A stretch of DNA of 64,000 nt, taken from Vibrio echinoideorum. GTDB taxonomy: Bacteria; Pseudomonadota; Gammaproteobacteria; Enterobacterales; Vibrionaceae. A program made the position numbers and the translations under genes. Location of the stretch: positions 2,232,001-2,296,000 of the forward strand of contig NZ_AP025483.1 of assembly GCF_024347455.1 (NCBI RefSeq), written 5' to 3'. The notes beneath the pieces are model-generated. The model was not told the DNA's origin and searched no databases. It saw nothing but the letters and a program-made list of their open reading frames with translations. Positions 37,697 through 46,474 of the stretch are shown here, piece after piece. The number at the start of each line of letters is the position of its first letter. The stretch's first letter is position 1.

Positions 37697-37744
37697 TGGA
37701 ATAACCGGCTACAAACTGAAATATTGAGTACTAACGGAAATAGG
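37688..37744 (+). repeat. Degenerate tandem array, 19-bp period, overlapping the stop codon
   Basis: Three consecutive 19-bp units: GGGTACTAATGGAATAACC, GGCTACAAACTGAAATATT and GAGTACTAACGGAAATAGG. Units one and three agree at most positions. The TAA stop codon of the DUF2927 gene is inside the first unit. Confidence 0.7.
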
Positions 37745-37860
37745 CAGGGACGTTACTTTGTTTGTCTGAACAGCTTAGATGGGAAAATAGAATGATAGCG
37801 CTGCCTAAGAAAAGGCAACGCTGACTTACCATGTAACGATATAACAATGTTACGAAAACA

Positions 37861-38250
37861 CTAGCGCTTAGCAGCCTGCTTTTTCAATTCGAAGTCGAAT
37901 TCATCCGGGAACAAGATAACACCTTCTTCCTGTTCGTTCGGGAACACAACCACTGCAAGCTCGTCATCTTCTAGACCGTTAGTCCAACGGCTGTGCCATT
38001 TGTTCAACGAGATAGACTCAGCTTTACACTCAGACCAATCACCCGTAGCCCAAGATTCAGCAAACTCTTGATTTGGCCATACTGGAACACAATCTTCATC
38101 TTCTGTGTTAAGCATTACACAACCGTGTTCATCGGTTAAGATCCATACTTCACGGTTCGCTACGATTTCTTTCACACAGTATTTAAGGCGTTGCTCGCCC
38201 GTATACTTATTGATTTCAGCGATTTTTTTATCGTCTAGCTGTGTAGTCAT
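37861..38250 (-). CDS. DUF2750 family protein
   Basis: A 129-residue soluble acidic protein. It matches DUF2750 through VANREVWILTDEHGCVMLN, the PVWPNQEFAESWATGDW segment and EEGVILFPDEFD near the end. Homologues are often immunity- or regulator-like small proteins of unknown role. There is no signal peptide. It stands alone. Confidence 0.7.
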   Translation of the reverse strand: MTTQLDDKKIAEINKYTGEQRLKYCVKEIVANREVWILTDEHGCVMLNTEDEDCVPVWPNQEFAESWATGDWSECKAESISLNKWHSRWTNGLEDDELAVVVFPNEQEEGVILFPDEFDFELKKQAAKR

Positions 38251-38345
38251 CTTAATTTCCTACGTTAGTCAGTAACTTTGTTCATTTTATGCTGAGTAGT
38301 GTTAACTTCAAATATTTCTAATAAGAAGAAAGTCTACTTCAAAGA

Positions 38346-38374
38346 AAAACGCCTGCTAAATTAGCAGGCGTTTA
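38346..38374 (-). terminator. Rho-independent terminator of ppaC
   Basis: Stem AACGCCTGCTAA/TTAGCAGGCGTT on the minus strand followed by T residues, just after the pyrophosphatase stop codon. Confidence 0.9.
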
Positions 38375-38390
38375 TAATTAGGCGATTTAA

Positions 38391-39296
38391 TTAAACAAGC
38401 TCGCCTTGAAGCCAAGGCCAACCTTGCTTCTTACGGCTTAATGTATTTTCCATCATCAATACACCGTTTTGCTCGTGCTTAACCAATTTCTCTGCCCACT
38501 CACCTTTGTAAAGAAGACGAGTTTGTGCAGTAGTGATGTCCGTTAGCATTACCGCAGCAAATGCTAGACCATCTTTCTCACAACGCTCTTCAAGATCAGC
38601 TTCTAGCGCTTCAATCATGCCGTCTACTTGCTCGATAGTCGCAAGTTCAACTTGACCAACAACAACATCACGACCGTTGAATGGGTAGGCTTTAAGGTCT
38701 TTTTCTACTAGTTGAGCAGCTGATAGGCCTTCAATGTTTGTCTTAGCGATTAGAAGCGCTTTGATGAATGCATCAATGTCTGTTACACCTGCAATTTCAG
38801 CAAGCTCAGCAACGGCATCTTTATCTTTCTGAGTACATGTTGGAGAAGCAAAACCAACCGTGTCTGAAAGAATTGCAGACATCATCAGCTTAGCAATTTG
38901 TTGAGAGATAGAGTGACCTTCAATCTTGAACATGTTGAATAGTACAGTGTTTGTACAGCCAACAGGCCAGATCCAAGCTTCCATTGGGTTAACTGTCATC
39001 GCATCGCCTAGACGGTGGTGATCGACAATACCTACGATTTCAGCTTCAGCAACATCGTCTGGTGCTTGTGCTAGATCTGAGTAATCTACTAACCAAATTT
39101 TCTCACCAGCAACAGAAGTACGAAGTTCTGGAGATTCAGCGCCAGCTACTTCTAGAATGTGTTGAGTTTCGCGGTTGATCTCGCCTTGGCGAATTGGTGT
39201 CGCTTCCTCGCCACGAGCTTTAAGAAGCTCTGTTGCAACTAACGCACTACAAATACTGTCACTATCAGGGTTTTTGTGACCAACAACTAAAATCAT
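38391..39296 (-). CDS. ppaC: Manganese-dependent inorganic pyrophosphatase (family II, DHH)
   Basis: A 301-residue DHH-family phosphoesterase that hydrolyses pyrophosphate with Mn2+. Metal sites are visible in VGHKNPDSDSICSA, VDYSD and VDHHRLGD, and the DHHA2 domain with the SRKKQ segment is at the C-terminus. It differs in fold from the common family I Ppa. It stands alone and is divergent from a putative metal exporter, which suggests a link through manganese. Confidence 0.93.
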   Translation of the reverse strand: MILVVGHKNPDSDSICSALVATELLKARGEEATPIRQGEINRETQHILEVAGAESPELRTSVAGEKIWLVDYSDLAQAPDDVAEAEIVGIVDHHRLGDAMTVNPMEAWIWPVGCTNTVLFNMFKIEGHSISQQIAKLMMSAILSDTVGFASPTCTQKDKDAVAELAEIAGVTDIDAFIKALLIAKTNIEGLSAAQLVEKDLKAYPFNGRDVVVGQVELATIEQVDGMIEALEADLEERCEKDGLAFAAVMLTDITTAQTRLLYKGEWAEKLVKHEQNGVLMMENTLSRKKQGWPWLQGELV

Positions 39297-39439
39297 GTTT
39301 CTTCCTATTACACTAACAATTATGACTCTACCTTTAGAGCCTCTCTTTATTAGGCATACTTTACCTCATTTTTTTAGGTTGGTCATGTTTCGTAGGTTTC
39401 ACCAATGGTAGCAATAGATAAAAAAACAACAAATGCAAT

Positions 39440-39454
39440 TGATAATTATTATCA
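39440..39454. promoter_or_regulatory. Fur-type 7-1-7 palindrome
   Basis: TGATAATTATTATCA is a perfect 7-1-7 inverted repeat, the minimal Fur recognition form. It lies 44 nt before the exporter start codon and 144 nt before the divergent ppaC start. Related regulators such as Mur or Zur could use similar sites. Confidence 0.65.
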
Positions 39455-39497
39455 TTCGTATATATTTATCTTAAGCCACTAATTTTGAGTAACACCT

Positions 39498-40718
39498 ATG
39501 GATCGACTAATCTCTTTTTTGCCAAGCAGTCGTACTTCGAAAACAACTCAGTTTTCACTGTCATTTAAGCGACTGCTTTTACCTATCTCACTTGCAGCTT
39601 TAGTTGCGGCTCCTGCCACGCGAGAATTGACGGTCACCACATTGTCAGACGCATTCTGGGCAGTGTCATGTTATGTCGCTTTAACCTTGGCGATTTACCA
39701 CGGGTTAAGCCTATATATCAATAAAGACAACGTCTTCAATAAGCTTGTACATCAGTCTCGCTCGAACCAAGTTGTGTTCGCTGCATTGATGGGAGCGCTT
39801 CCCGGTTGTGGTGGTGCTATCGTAGTGACGACCCAATTCATTTCCGGCAAGCTTGGTTTTGGAGCGGTCGTTGCGGTGTTGGTCTCAACCATGGGTGATG
39901 CAGCCTTCCTATTAATCGCTAGCGAACCCAAAACTGGCTTGGCTATGATGGCAATGGGTGTGATTGTCGGTACGGCATCAGGTCGAATCATTAATTTGTT
40001 TCACGCGGATGATTTTTTACGTCCAAAGCAGTCAGAGAAAAATGAAGTAGCTCGTAGCTGTTCATCTCAATCTCAAGAGGAAGACAAAGGAGCAGTATCT
40101 AAAAAAGCAATCAACCTGCAAGGCTACTTATGGTCAGTATTGATTATTCCGGGTGCTGCGGTTGCCCTACTTGGTTCTTTTCAAGTTGATGTAAACGAGT
40201 TGCTGACGTTGCCTGAAATGTCGATGGAGTGGATTGGAACGATTTTGCTGATCAGCTCGATGTTTCTTTGGGGGTTGACCCGTGAGATTGAAGATTACAA
40301 ATCAGCCGTAAGTGAAGACGAAAAATGTGTCGGATCTCACCCGTTACAAAAGACGGCTCAAGATACTAACTTCGTAACGGCGTGGGTTGTGGTTGCCTTT
40401 CTTTTTTTTGAATTTGGTTCTGTGCTAGCAAACGTGGATTTTGCGATACTATTCTCAAGTTGGGGCATCATGCTCCCCCTGGCGGGTGTGCTGATGGGAC
40501 TGCTGCCGGGTTGTGGTCCTCAATTATTGGTCACTAGCCTTTACCTTTCAGGAGCTCTGCCACTTTCAGCTCAGGTAGGTAACGCAATTTCAAATGATGG
40601 TGACGCGTTATTCCCTGCAATTGCGATGGCACCAAAGGCGGCTCTTGTTGCTACCTTATATTCAAGTGTGCCTGCTTTGATTTGTGCATACGGTTACTGG
40701 TTTATGTTCGAACTTTAG
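39498..40718 (+). CDS. Putative heavy-metal exporter, ten-TM type (PF11449-like), possibly manganese
   Basis: A 406-residue membrane protein with roughly ten hydrophobic segments and a polar loop around residues 180-210. It has two internal halves: ALPGCGGA about 50 residues before GLAM, with MGDAAFLLIAS between, and LLPGCGPQ followed by NDGDALFPAIA. PGCG and GDA in each half define the fold. The family is annotated as a putative heavy-metal or manganese exporter. Its relation to the described Vibrio manganese exporter MneA was not checked. The start is the ATG at 39498, 44 nt after a Fur-type site. A degenerate 19-bp array begins at its stop codon. Confidence 0.65.
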   Translation: MDRLISFLPSSRTSKTTQFSLSFKRLLLPISLAALVAAPATRELTVTTLSDAFWAVSCYVALTLAIYHGLSLYINKDNVFNKLVHQSRSNQVVFAALMGALPGCGGAIVVTTQFISGKLGFGAVVAVLVSTMGDAAFLLIASEPKTGLAMMAMGVIVGTASGRIINLFHADDFLRPKQSEKNEVARSCSSQSQEEDKGAVSKKAINLQGYLWSVLIIPGAAVALLGSFQVDVNELLTLPEMSMEWIGTILLISSMFLWGLTREIEDYKSAVSEDEKCVGSHPLQKTAQDTNFVTAWVVVAFLFFEFGSVLANVDFAILFSSWGIMLPLAGVLMGLLPGCGPQLLVTSLYLSGALPLSAQVGNAISNDGDALFPAIAMAPKAALVATLYSSVPALICAYGYWFMFEL

Positions 40719-40781
40719 ACTTACGTTCGAAGCTTAGGTTTATAATTGAGACTTAAGTTTATATTCGAGGTTTTAGCGTTA
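40706..40781 (+). repeat. Degenerate tandem array, 19-bp period, overlapping the stop codon
   Basis: Four consecutive 19-bp units: GTTCGAACTTTAGACTTAC, GTTCGAAGCTTAGGTTTAT, AATTGAGACTTAAGTTTAT and ATTCGAGGTTTTAGCGTTA. The TAG stop of the exporter gene lies in the first. Nineteen is not a multiple of three, so the array is not protein-coding repeat. Confidence 0.8.
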
Positions 40782-40799
40782 CTCCATAGGTTTCTATTA

Positions 40800-40826
40800 G
40801 GTCGGTACTTTGTATCGGCCTTTTTG
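40800..40826 (+). terminator. Rho-independent terminator
   Basis: Stem GGTCGGTAC/GTATCGGCC (two G-U pairs) with a TTT loop and a T-rich tail. It ends the exporter transcript, past the repeat array. Confidence 0.8.
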
Positions 40827-40984
40827 TTTCCGTCTACCTAAGTCCTTACAACAGGTTCTTTTTACATTTCCTTCATGCTTCTACAGCCTATCTCAAACAA
40901 CACGTTACAACCTGTCTCAAAAACGCCCATCTTGGCGCTGTTACAATGCTTAGTTAGAAATCCCAACACGTACACTAGAAAAAC

Positions 40985-41016
40985 AAAAAGCCCCTGTAAG
41001 AATGCTTACAGGGGCT
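40985..41016 (-). terminator. Rho-independent terminator of torECA
   Basis: Perfect 12-bp stem AGCCCCTGTAAG/CTTACAGGGGCT with a four-base loop, followed on the minus strand by TTTTTG. Confidence 0.92.
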
Positions 41017-41076
41017 CTAATTCAAGCTTTCGTACTTAAGTTACCTAACTAAGAAGCTAGGCTGCTTAACAAGAAC

Positions 41077-43539
41077 TTAAGAAACTTCGATTGGACCACC
41101 GAATGAAGTTACTGGAGGCAGTTTGCCTTGGAACTTCTCGAAGTTAACCAAACATGTGTTTGCTGAAGTCGCTTGAGCAAGTTCAGACGTACCGATGTCT
41201 TGAGTTAGTGTGTTTGGATCGCCGTAAGTATCTAGCGCGCCCACTTTCTCGTTGATCGGACCGTACCAAGCACCTTCTTCGATACGAACAACACCAGGAG
41301 CGTAGCTATCCATTAGAACAGCACCAGCTAGTAGTTGACCACGGTCATTGAACACACGGACTACATCGCCATCTTTGATGCCTTTCTTCTTAGCATCTGC
41401 TGGGTTGATATAGATTGGCTCACGGCCTTGTACAGCGTAAGTCGCACGCCACTCTTCAGATTCACACATCTGAGAGTGAAGGCGCTTGTCCGGGTGACAA
41501 GATTGCAGCCAGTACGGGTGTTTGTCAGAGCCTGGGCCACCATGTGAACGTTCAGATTTCTCGAACCACATTGGGTGTTCTTGACAGTGCTCGTAACCCA
41601 TATTGCCAACAGTACGGCTTGTGATTTCGATGAAACCAGAAGGTGTACCTAGAGCGTTGATCTCTGGATCTTCACGGAATGAAGCGTGACGAGTCCATGG
41701 CTTACCTTTACCGAAGTCTAGGAAACCTTTCTCCCAGAACTCAGCAAACTCAGGCATTTCGAAGCTACCTTCGTTAGCAGAACGACAGTCGTCATACAGA
41801 GATTTAACCCACTGCATTTCGTCCATGCCACGCGTGTAATCGTCGTAACGACCCCAACGTTTAGTAAGGCTAGACATGATCTCGAAGTCCGTCTTAGACT
41901 GGAACAGAGGATCCACTAGCTTATGCATTGCGATCAAACCACGGCCAGAGTACGCGCCGTAACCATCAATATCGTTACGTTCCCACTGAGTACATGCTGG
42001 AAGCACGATATCAGAGTGACGACAAGTTGCAGTCCAAGCGAAATCAACAGCTACTACCGTTTGTAGGCTCTTGAATGCTTTACGCATCTTGTTGCGATCT
42101 TGGTGGTGGTGCCACGGGTTGTTACCACTGAATACCATCATCTTGATGTCAGGCAGTGTTACTGTAGAACCGTTCGCTTTGATCTTCTTACCAGGCTCTA
42201 GCAAGCTATCTACCCAACGAGCAACAGGGATTACACGGCTGTAACCGTTGTAATCTGTGTTGGTGTGTTTAGGCGATTGACCTTGGTCGATGTTCAACGG
42301 GAAAGAACCCGGAGCAGCGAAACCAGTTGAAGATACACCGATACCAGAGTAATGGTGACCGTAAGAGATACCACCGCCTGGAAGACCAATTTGGCCAACC
42401 ATTGCTGCAATAACTGCACACATCCAGTAAGGCTGCTCACCGTGCTCTTGACGTTGGATACTCCAACCCACAAGAATCTGTGTACGGCCGTTAACCAGCA
42501 TCTTAGCGAAGTCACGGATTGAATCCGCGCTTGCGCCACAGATAGCTGAAGCCCATTCAGGAGTCTTCTCAACTTTATCTTTCGTTTCACCTTGAACGTA
42601 CTTGATGAAGTCTTCAAAACCTAAACAATAAGTCTTGATGAACTCTTTGTCGTACAAGTCTTCGTTATAAAGAACGTGAGCAACACCTAGCATGAACGCC
42701 ACATCAGTTTGTGGGTTGATGTACATTTGCTCGTTTTCTAAATAACGACCTGTTTTGTTTTCAACAGGGTCAACAGAAACTACGTTGATCTCTTTCTTAG
42801 CAACTTTTTCTTTCAGCTGTTCTAGGTATGCGAATGACTCGTGAGTCTCACATGTCCAACCTACTTGAAGGTTCTTAACTGGATCGTTACCCCAAAGAAC
42901 AATGTTGTCACTGTTTTCTAGGATAAGTTCCCAAGATGTACCTTGTGCATAAACTTCGGTAGAACCTAACACGTAAGGCATGATCGTTTGACCAGCACCT
43001 GTTGAGTAGTCACCGATTTTCTTCACAGAGTAACCGTGAAGTGCCATTGCACGTTGCATGTGGTTTGTACAGCTGTGGAACTGACCTGTTTGTCTCCAAC
43101 CAGTTTGACCTGTGTGAAGCGCCCATGGGCCGTAATCTTTCTGTACGCGCTCTAGTTCGCGGTAAACAAGGTCTAGTGCCTCATCCCAAGTCACACGAAT
43201 AAAGCGGTTGTTACCGCGCGTATCAGCGCTGTATTTGTGCTTCTTCAACCAATCTAGGCGAACCATAGGGTAACGCACACGTGATGGGCTGTAGATAATA
43301 CCTTTGATACCTTTCAACATCTCAGTTGGGTGTTGATCGATTTCTAGAGGTTTAATCTCTTGTACTTTACCCGCGTAAACACGAGCTCTGAATGCACCCC
43401 AGTGAGAGCCAGAGACTTTCCAAGCGCCGTCTGTTTCTGCTGCTGAAGCCGATGCCGACGCCAATAAGCTAGGACCGATAATCGATGCCGCACTTGTTGT
43501 AGCGACACCTTTCAGAAAACTTCTTCTTGTAATTGCCAT
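41077..43539 (-). CDS. torA: Trimethylamine N-oxide reductase catalytic subunit
   Basis: An 820-residue periplasmic molybdoenzyme that reduces TMAO to trimethylamine. A twin-arginine signal (ITRRSFLKG, residues 3-11) and an Ala-rich cleavage region end near residue 34. The conserved GDYSTGAGQ segment near residue 180 carries the serine that ligates molybdenum in this family. Length is near that of other TorA proteins. It lies 24 bases after torC, with its own terminator downstream. No torD chaperone gene adjoins it, so TorD must be encoded elsewhere. It differs from the TorZ-like fragment at the left edge. Confidence 0.93.
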   Translation of the reverse strand: MAITRRSFLKGVATTSAASIIGPSLLASASASAAETDGAWKVSGSHWGAFRARVYAGKVQEIKPLEIDQHPTEMLKGIKGIIYSPSRVRYPMVRLDWLKKHKYSADTRGNNRFIRVTWDEALDLVYRELERVQKDYGPWALHTGQTGWRQTGQFHSCTNHMQRAMALHGYSVKKIGDYSTGAGQTIMPYVLGSTEVYAQGTSWELILENSDNIVLWGNDPVKNLQVGWTCETHESFAYLEQLKEKVAKKEINVVSVDPVENKTGRYLENEQMYINPQTDVAFMLGVAHVLYNEDLYDKEFIKTYCLGFEDFIKYVQGETKDKVEKTPEWASAICGASADSIRDFAKMLVNGRTQILVGWSIQRQEHGEQPYWMCAVIAAMVGQIGLPGGGISYGHHYSGIGVSSTGFAAPGSFPLNIDQGQSPKHTNTDYNGYSRVIPVARWVDSLLEPGKKIKANGSTVTLPDIKMMVFSGNNPWHHHQDRNKMRKAFKSLQTVVAVDFAWTATCRHSDIVLPACTQWERNDIDGYGAYSGRGLIAMHKLVDPLFQSKTDFEIMSSLTKRWGRYDDYTRGMDEMQWVKSLYDDCRSANEGSFEMPEFAEFWEKGFLDFGKGKPWTRHASFREDPEINALGTPSGFIEITSRTVGNMGYEHCQEHPMWFEKSERSHGGPGSDKHPYWLQSCHPDKRLHSQMCESEEWRATYAVQGREPIYINPADAKKKGIKDGDVVRVFNDRGQLLAGAVLMDSYAPGVVRIEEGAWYGPINEKVGALDTYGDPNTLTQDIGTSELAQATSANTCLVNFEKFQGKLPPVTSFGGPIEVS

Positions 43540-43563
43540 TGTGTTACTCCAATTGACGTCTTA

Positions 43564-44745
43564 TTAGTGATGGCCTTCAGAAAAATCTGACGAGTGCTTC
43601 TGTAGATACTTAAGAACAAGAGCTTCTGTATCTGTGTCGAAGTTAACGAATGCAATCATACCGTCTAGCATGCCTACCCAACCATTCGCACTGAAGTGAG
43701 CTTCATCTGGTTGTGAGTGACAAGTTGAACAGTTAGATTGGTATGCTTGACCCGCTGCGTTCCAGATTGGATCAAAGTTATCAACCATAGACTCTTTCTT
43801 CATCCAAAGTGCTAGGTTAACTTCTTCCCATGGAAGGCCAGTAAGCTCATCTTCTTTCTTATCACCAATAGTGATTACGTCACTTTGAGAGACTTCTTTC
43901 GTCAAGATTGCAGTCGAGATGTTCATACCGAAGTCTTCTTGGATTACACGTCCGAAGCCTTTCGCTTTACGCCAACCGTCGATTTGAATCTTGATCATGT
44001 CGCCTTTTTCTTCGATCACGGCAACTTGGCTTGCAGGGCTTAATAGACCCGCTTCAACTTCTGCTGTTTCATCCGTGTACATAGGTAGGTGACGGATTGA
44101 AATAACATTATTGCCTGATGCGTAAGAAGTGCTACCCGCAACATTTTCTAGCTCACCAACAATACCGCTTGCTGATGCCATATCTAGAGGTAAGTTATGA
44201 GCAATACCTTTATGACAGTCAACACAGCTTTGATCACGCTCTGCTGCATTCTTCATTTGAATACGCGCTGTTGGGCGCATGTTGTCAAAATCCATTGAGT
44301 CGTAGTTGTGACAGTTTTTACACTCTAGAGATTTGTTCGAAGAGAAACGATCCCATTCATGTTTAGCCAGTTCGATACGACGCGCTTCGAATTTCTCTGG
44401 TGTGTCTAGGTCACCAAAGACTTGAGCGAATACTTCTTTAGATGCTTGCATCTTACGAGCAATTTTAGCTGTCCATTCATGTGGAACGTGACAGTCAGGA
44501 CAAGTTGCACGTACACCAGAGGTATTTTTCCAGTGAACCGTTTCTTGCAGTTCTACGTAAACATTGTCACGCATAGTGTGGCAGCTCACACAGAACTCTT
44601 CTGTATTTGTATGTTCTAACGCAGTGTTAAAACCACCCCAGAAAATAACACCGGCGATAAAGCCACCCATAGTTAGTACACCAAGACTGATGTGTACCGC
44701 AGGGCGAGTCATTGTGCGCCATAATTTAACTAAAAATGATTTCAT
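43564..44745 (-). CDS. torC: Pentaheme c-type cytochrome TorC
   Basis: A 393-residue membrane-anchored cytochrome with N-terminal anchor (about residues 18-38) and five heme motifs: CVSCH, CPDCH, CKNCH, CVDCH and CSTCH. The first four form the NapC/NirT-like domain, the fifth sits in the C-terminal TorC domain. It oxidises quinol and delivers electrons to TorA, encoded downstream. It is longer than the TorY-like protein at 278-1372 and clearly distinct from it. Upstream lies torE. Confidence 0.93.
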   Translation of the reverse strand: MKSFLVKLWRTMTRPAVHISLGVLTMGGFIAGVIFWGGFNTALEHTNTEEFCVSCHTMRDNVYVELQETVHWKNTSGVRATCPDCHVPHEWTAKIARKMQASKEVFAQVFGDLDTPEKFEARRIELAKHEWDRFSSNKSLECKNCHNYDSMDFDNMRPTARIQMKNAAERDQSCVDCHKGIAHNLPLDMASASGIVGELENVAGSTSYASGNNVISIRHLPMYTDETAEVEAGLLSPASQVAVIEEKGDMIKIQIDGWRKAKGFGRVIQEDFGMNISTAILTKEVSQSDVITIGDKKEDELTGLPWEEVNLALWMKKESMVDNFDPIWNAAGQAYQSNCSTCHSQPDEAHFSANGWVGMLDGMIAFVNFDTDTEALVLKYLQKHSSDFSEGHH

Positions 44746-44795
44746 GTTTAGCTCTCTTAAATATTGATTTTAAAAAATGTTGTTACTAGAGGGCA

Positions 44796-44978
44796 TTACA
44801 TGCCGCCGTGAGCACCAGGAGGTCCGAATACAAACACTTGCAGTGCCCAAACTAGGAAGCCGTAACCGCCTACAAAAGCCACACTTAATATTGGAAAGAG
44901 AACCACCGCAATGAAGAGGAAAGACTTCCACTCCAGCGAGTGTTTTTCGCCAGTTTCAATTTTATTAACATCACTCAT
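44796..44978 (-). CDS. torE: TorE/NapE-type small membrane protein
   Basis: A 60-residue protein with a single membrane segment (about residues 20-42) and a Gly/Pro-rich tail (FGPPGAHGGM). TorE is a small membrane protein in the torECAD operons of Shewanella and Vibrio, with an uncertain accessory role. It lies at the head of the operon, 50 bases before torC. Confidence 0.85.
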   Translation of the reverse strand: MSDVNKIETGEKHSLEWKSFLFIAVVLFPILSVAFVGGYGFLVWALQVFVFGPPGAHGGM

Positions 44979-45415
44979 ACATTTTGCCTATTTTGTATTT
45001 AGTAATTTCGAGTAACCCATTCTAAGGGGCTAAAGTTCTTGAGTATCTAACAACAAATTTTAGACCATACACAAAGTAAGGTTCAATCAAATCCCCCGTT
45101 ATAACCCTTGCTAATCAATACTTTTTTGAGGTCATCCAAACTTGTTTTCAGTTAAACAAAGTTATTAAAAAGTATTAACAAATGTGAAAAATTAAGTATA
45201 TTTCACAAATGTTAAAAACCAACATTTAAGTAACCATATGGTAACTAAATTTAACCTTTTACCTACTAAGTAGTAGCTAAAAAGACCTAAAACCACCAAT
45301 GTTTTGTGTTTTATTTGTTAAAGAATTGAATGATTTTTGAGTAGGCAGCGATGAAGCCGAAATGCATCATTTGGCTCTTTCAGATATGATGTCTATCCAC
45401 TTAAAAGGAAGCACT
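44979..45415. other. torECA-fetB divergent intergenic region
   Basis: These 437 AT-rich bases hold the promoters of torECA (minus) and the FetB-like gene (plus). An inverted repeat TGTGAAAAAT, five bases, ATATTTCACA lies at 45183-45207, and ACCATATGGT is a perfect palindrome near 45233. I could not find classical TorR boxes or an FNR box. No ORF with a ribosome-binding site lies here. Confidence 0.5.
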
Positions 45416-46210
45416 ATGCAAGACGTTATTGATATATCTTGGTGGCAGTTGTTGTTATTCAGTACACTTCTCATACTTCCCGTAGGGATAAATCACAAGC
45501 TGAAACTCGGCCTTGGTAAAGAAGCTTTTATCAGTATTTTCCGCATGGCTGTGCAACTATTTCTTGTCGGACTTTATCTAGAGTATTTGTTCACTCTGAA
45601 CAGTTTGTGGATCAATTTATTGTGGTTATTCGCGATGATAATCGTAGGAGCAAGCTCAATTGTTGAAAAATCAAAGCTACCGAAAAATCTACTTTTAGCC
45701 CCTGTAGCGGTGAGTCTTGCTGTGACGTGTGTACCCGTAGTCATGTTTATCTGCTTCTTTATTATTAAACCAACACCGATTTTAAACGCGCAATATCTTA
45801 TCCCTATTGCAGGAATGCTATTGGGAAATAGCTTGAGCAGTAATATTGTGGCATTGCAGAACTTGTTTGGGGCTTTTGATACACAGAAATCAGAATACGA
45901 AGCAGCAATCGCGTTAGGCGCTTCTCCAAACTACGCGGCGGCTCCCTTTGTACGTAATGCAATACAAAAGGCGATGTCTCCTATTATGGCTTCTATGGCA
46001 ACAACAGGCTTAGTGACGCTACCTGGCATGATGACAGGACAAATTCTCGGGGGCGCTTCACCGATGATTGCGATCAAATACCAACTGATGATCATGCTGG
46101 CTATTTTCGTGATGATGAGTTGTTCTTTGGCACTCTCACTTCACTTAGCGTTGAAAACATCCCTGACAAAAGAAGGTCGAGTTCTTGCTCGAATACAGCC
46201 ATCTAATTAG
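45416..46210 (+). CDS. fetB: FetB-like ABC permease (UPF0014), without an adjacent ATPase
   Basis: A 264-residue membrane protein with about seven membrane segments, matching the FetB/YbbM family (MISIFRMAVQLFLVGLYL-type start and GMLLGNSLSS plus LGASP near residue 170, TTGLVTLPGMMTGQILGG near 200). In E. coli FetAB exports iron and confers peroxide resistance. The start is moved from 45362 to the ATG at 45416, where AAGGAAG stands before it. The usual ATPase FetA is absent on either side. Export of iron is inferred only from homology. Confidence 0.8.
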   Translation: MQDVIDISWWQLLLFSTLLILPVGINHKLKLGLGKEAFISIFRMAVQLFLVGLYLEYLFTLNSLWINLLWLFAMIIVGASSIVEKSKLPKNLLLAPVAVSLAVTCVPVVMFICFFIIKPTPILNAQYLIPIAGMLLGNSLSSNIVALQNLFGAFDTQKSEYEAAIALGASPNYAAAPFVRNAIQKAMSPIMASMATTGLVTLPGMMTGQILGGASPMIAIKYQLMIMLAIFVMMSCSLALSLHLALKTSLTKEGRVLARIQPSN

Positions 46211-46255
46211 CCTCTTTCCTTCATTAAGATCTGGTTACTCACTGAATTTGAGACA

Positions 46256-46282
46256 GGTTATCCACAGAAACTGTGGATAACC
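46256..46282. other. Perfect inverted repeat containing two head-to-head DnaA boxes
   Basis: GGTTATCCACAG, three bases, then CTGTGGATAACC. Each arm carries TTATCCACA, the consensus DnaA box, one on each strand, five bases apart. A weaker box TTTTCCACA lies at 46429-46437. There is no T-run, so it is not a terminator. Confidence 0.7.
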
Positions 46283-46322
46283 AAATCAATATAGATCCTT
46301 TTTTGGCCACTTAGATTCGACA

Positions 46323-46345
46323 AAAGATCATTCACAATGATCTTT
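46323..46345. repeat. Perfect 10-bp inverted repeat with two GATC sites
   Basis: AAAGATCATT, three bases, AATGATCTTT. Each arm carries a Dam site, and two further GATC sites occur in the preceding 100 bases. The palindrome lies 41 bases from the DnaA-box pair. Confidence 0.75.
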
Positions 46346-46440
46346 GGGCAATTTCAAAGACATATACACACTTACCAAACCAGTGTTATTGAGTATTCAC
46401 GTGATAAATTAAGACGTCAAAGCAGCGGTTTTCCACAAAG

Positions 46441-46471
46441 AAAAAACGGCCTGCAATGCAGACCGTCTTTT
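46441..46471. terminator. Terminator hairpin between fetB and focA
   Basis: Stem ACGGCCTGC/GCAGACCGT with one mismatch and loop AAT, with A residues before and CTTTT after. It sits between convergent genes and is plausibly bidirectional. Confidence 0.75.
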
Positions 46472-46474
46472 GAA

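Noticed and set aside
1..44978. torYZ and torECA as a recent duplication or assembly artefact
   Set aside because: The two cytochromes differ in length and sequence (TorY-like and TorC), so they are ancient paralogues.
45183..45207. The inverted repeat as a CRP site
   Set aside because: CRP needs six bases between TGTGA and TCACA. Here the half-sites are 15 bases apart.
46256..46282. The perfect inverted repeat as a Rho-independent terminator
   Set aside because: The stem is not followed by a T-run and a separate hairpin at 46441-46471 serves as the terminator.
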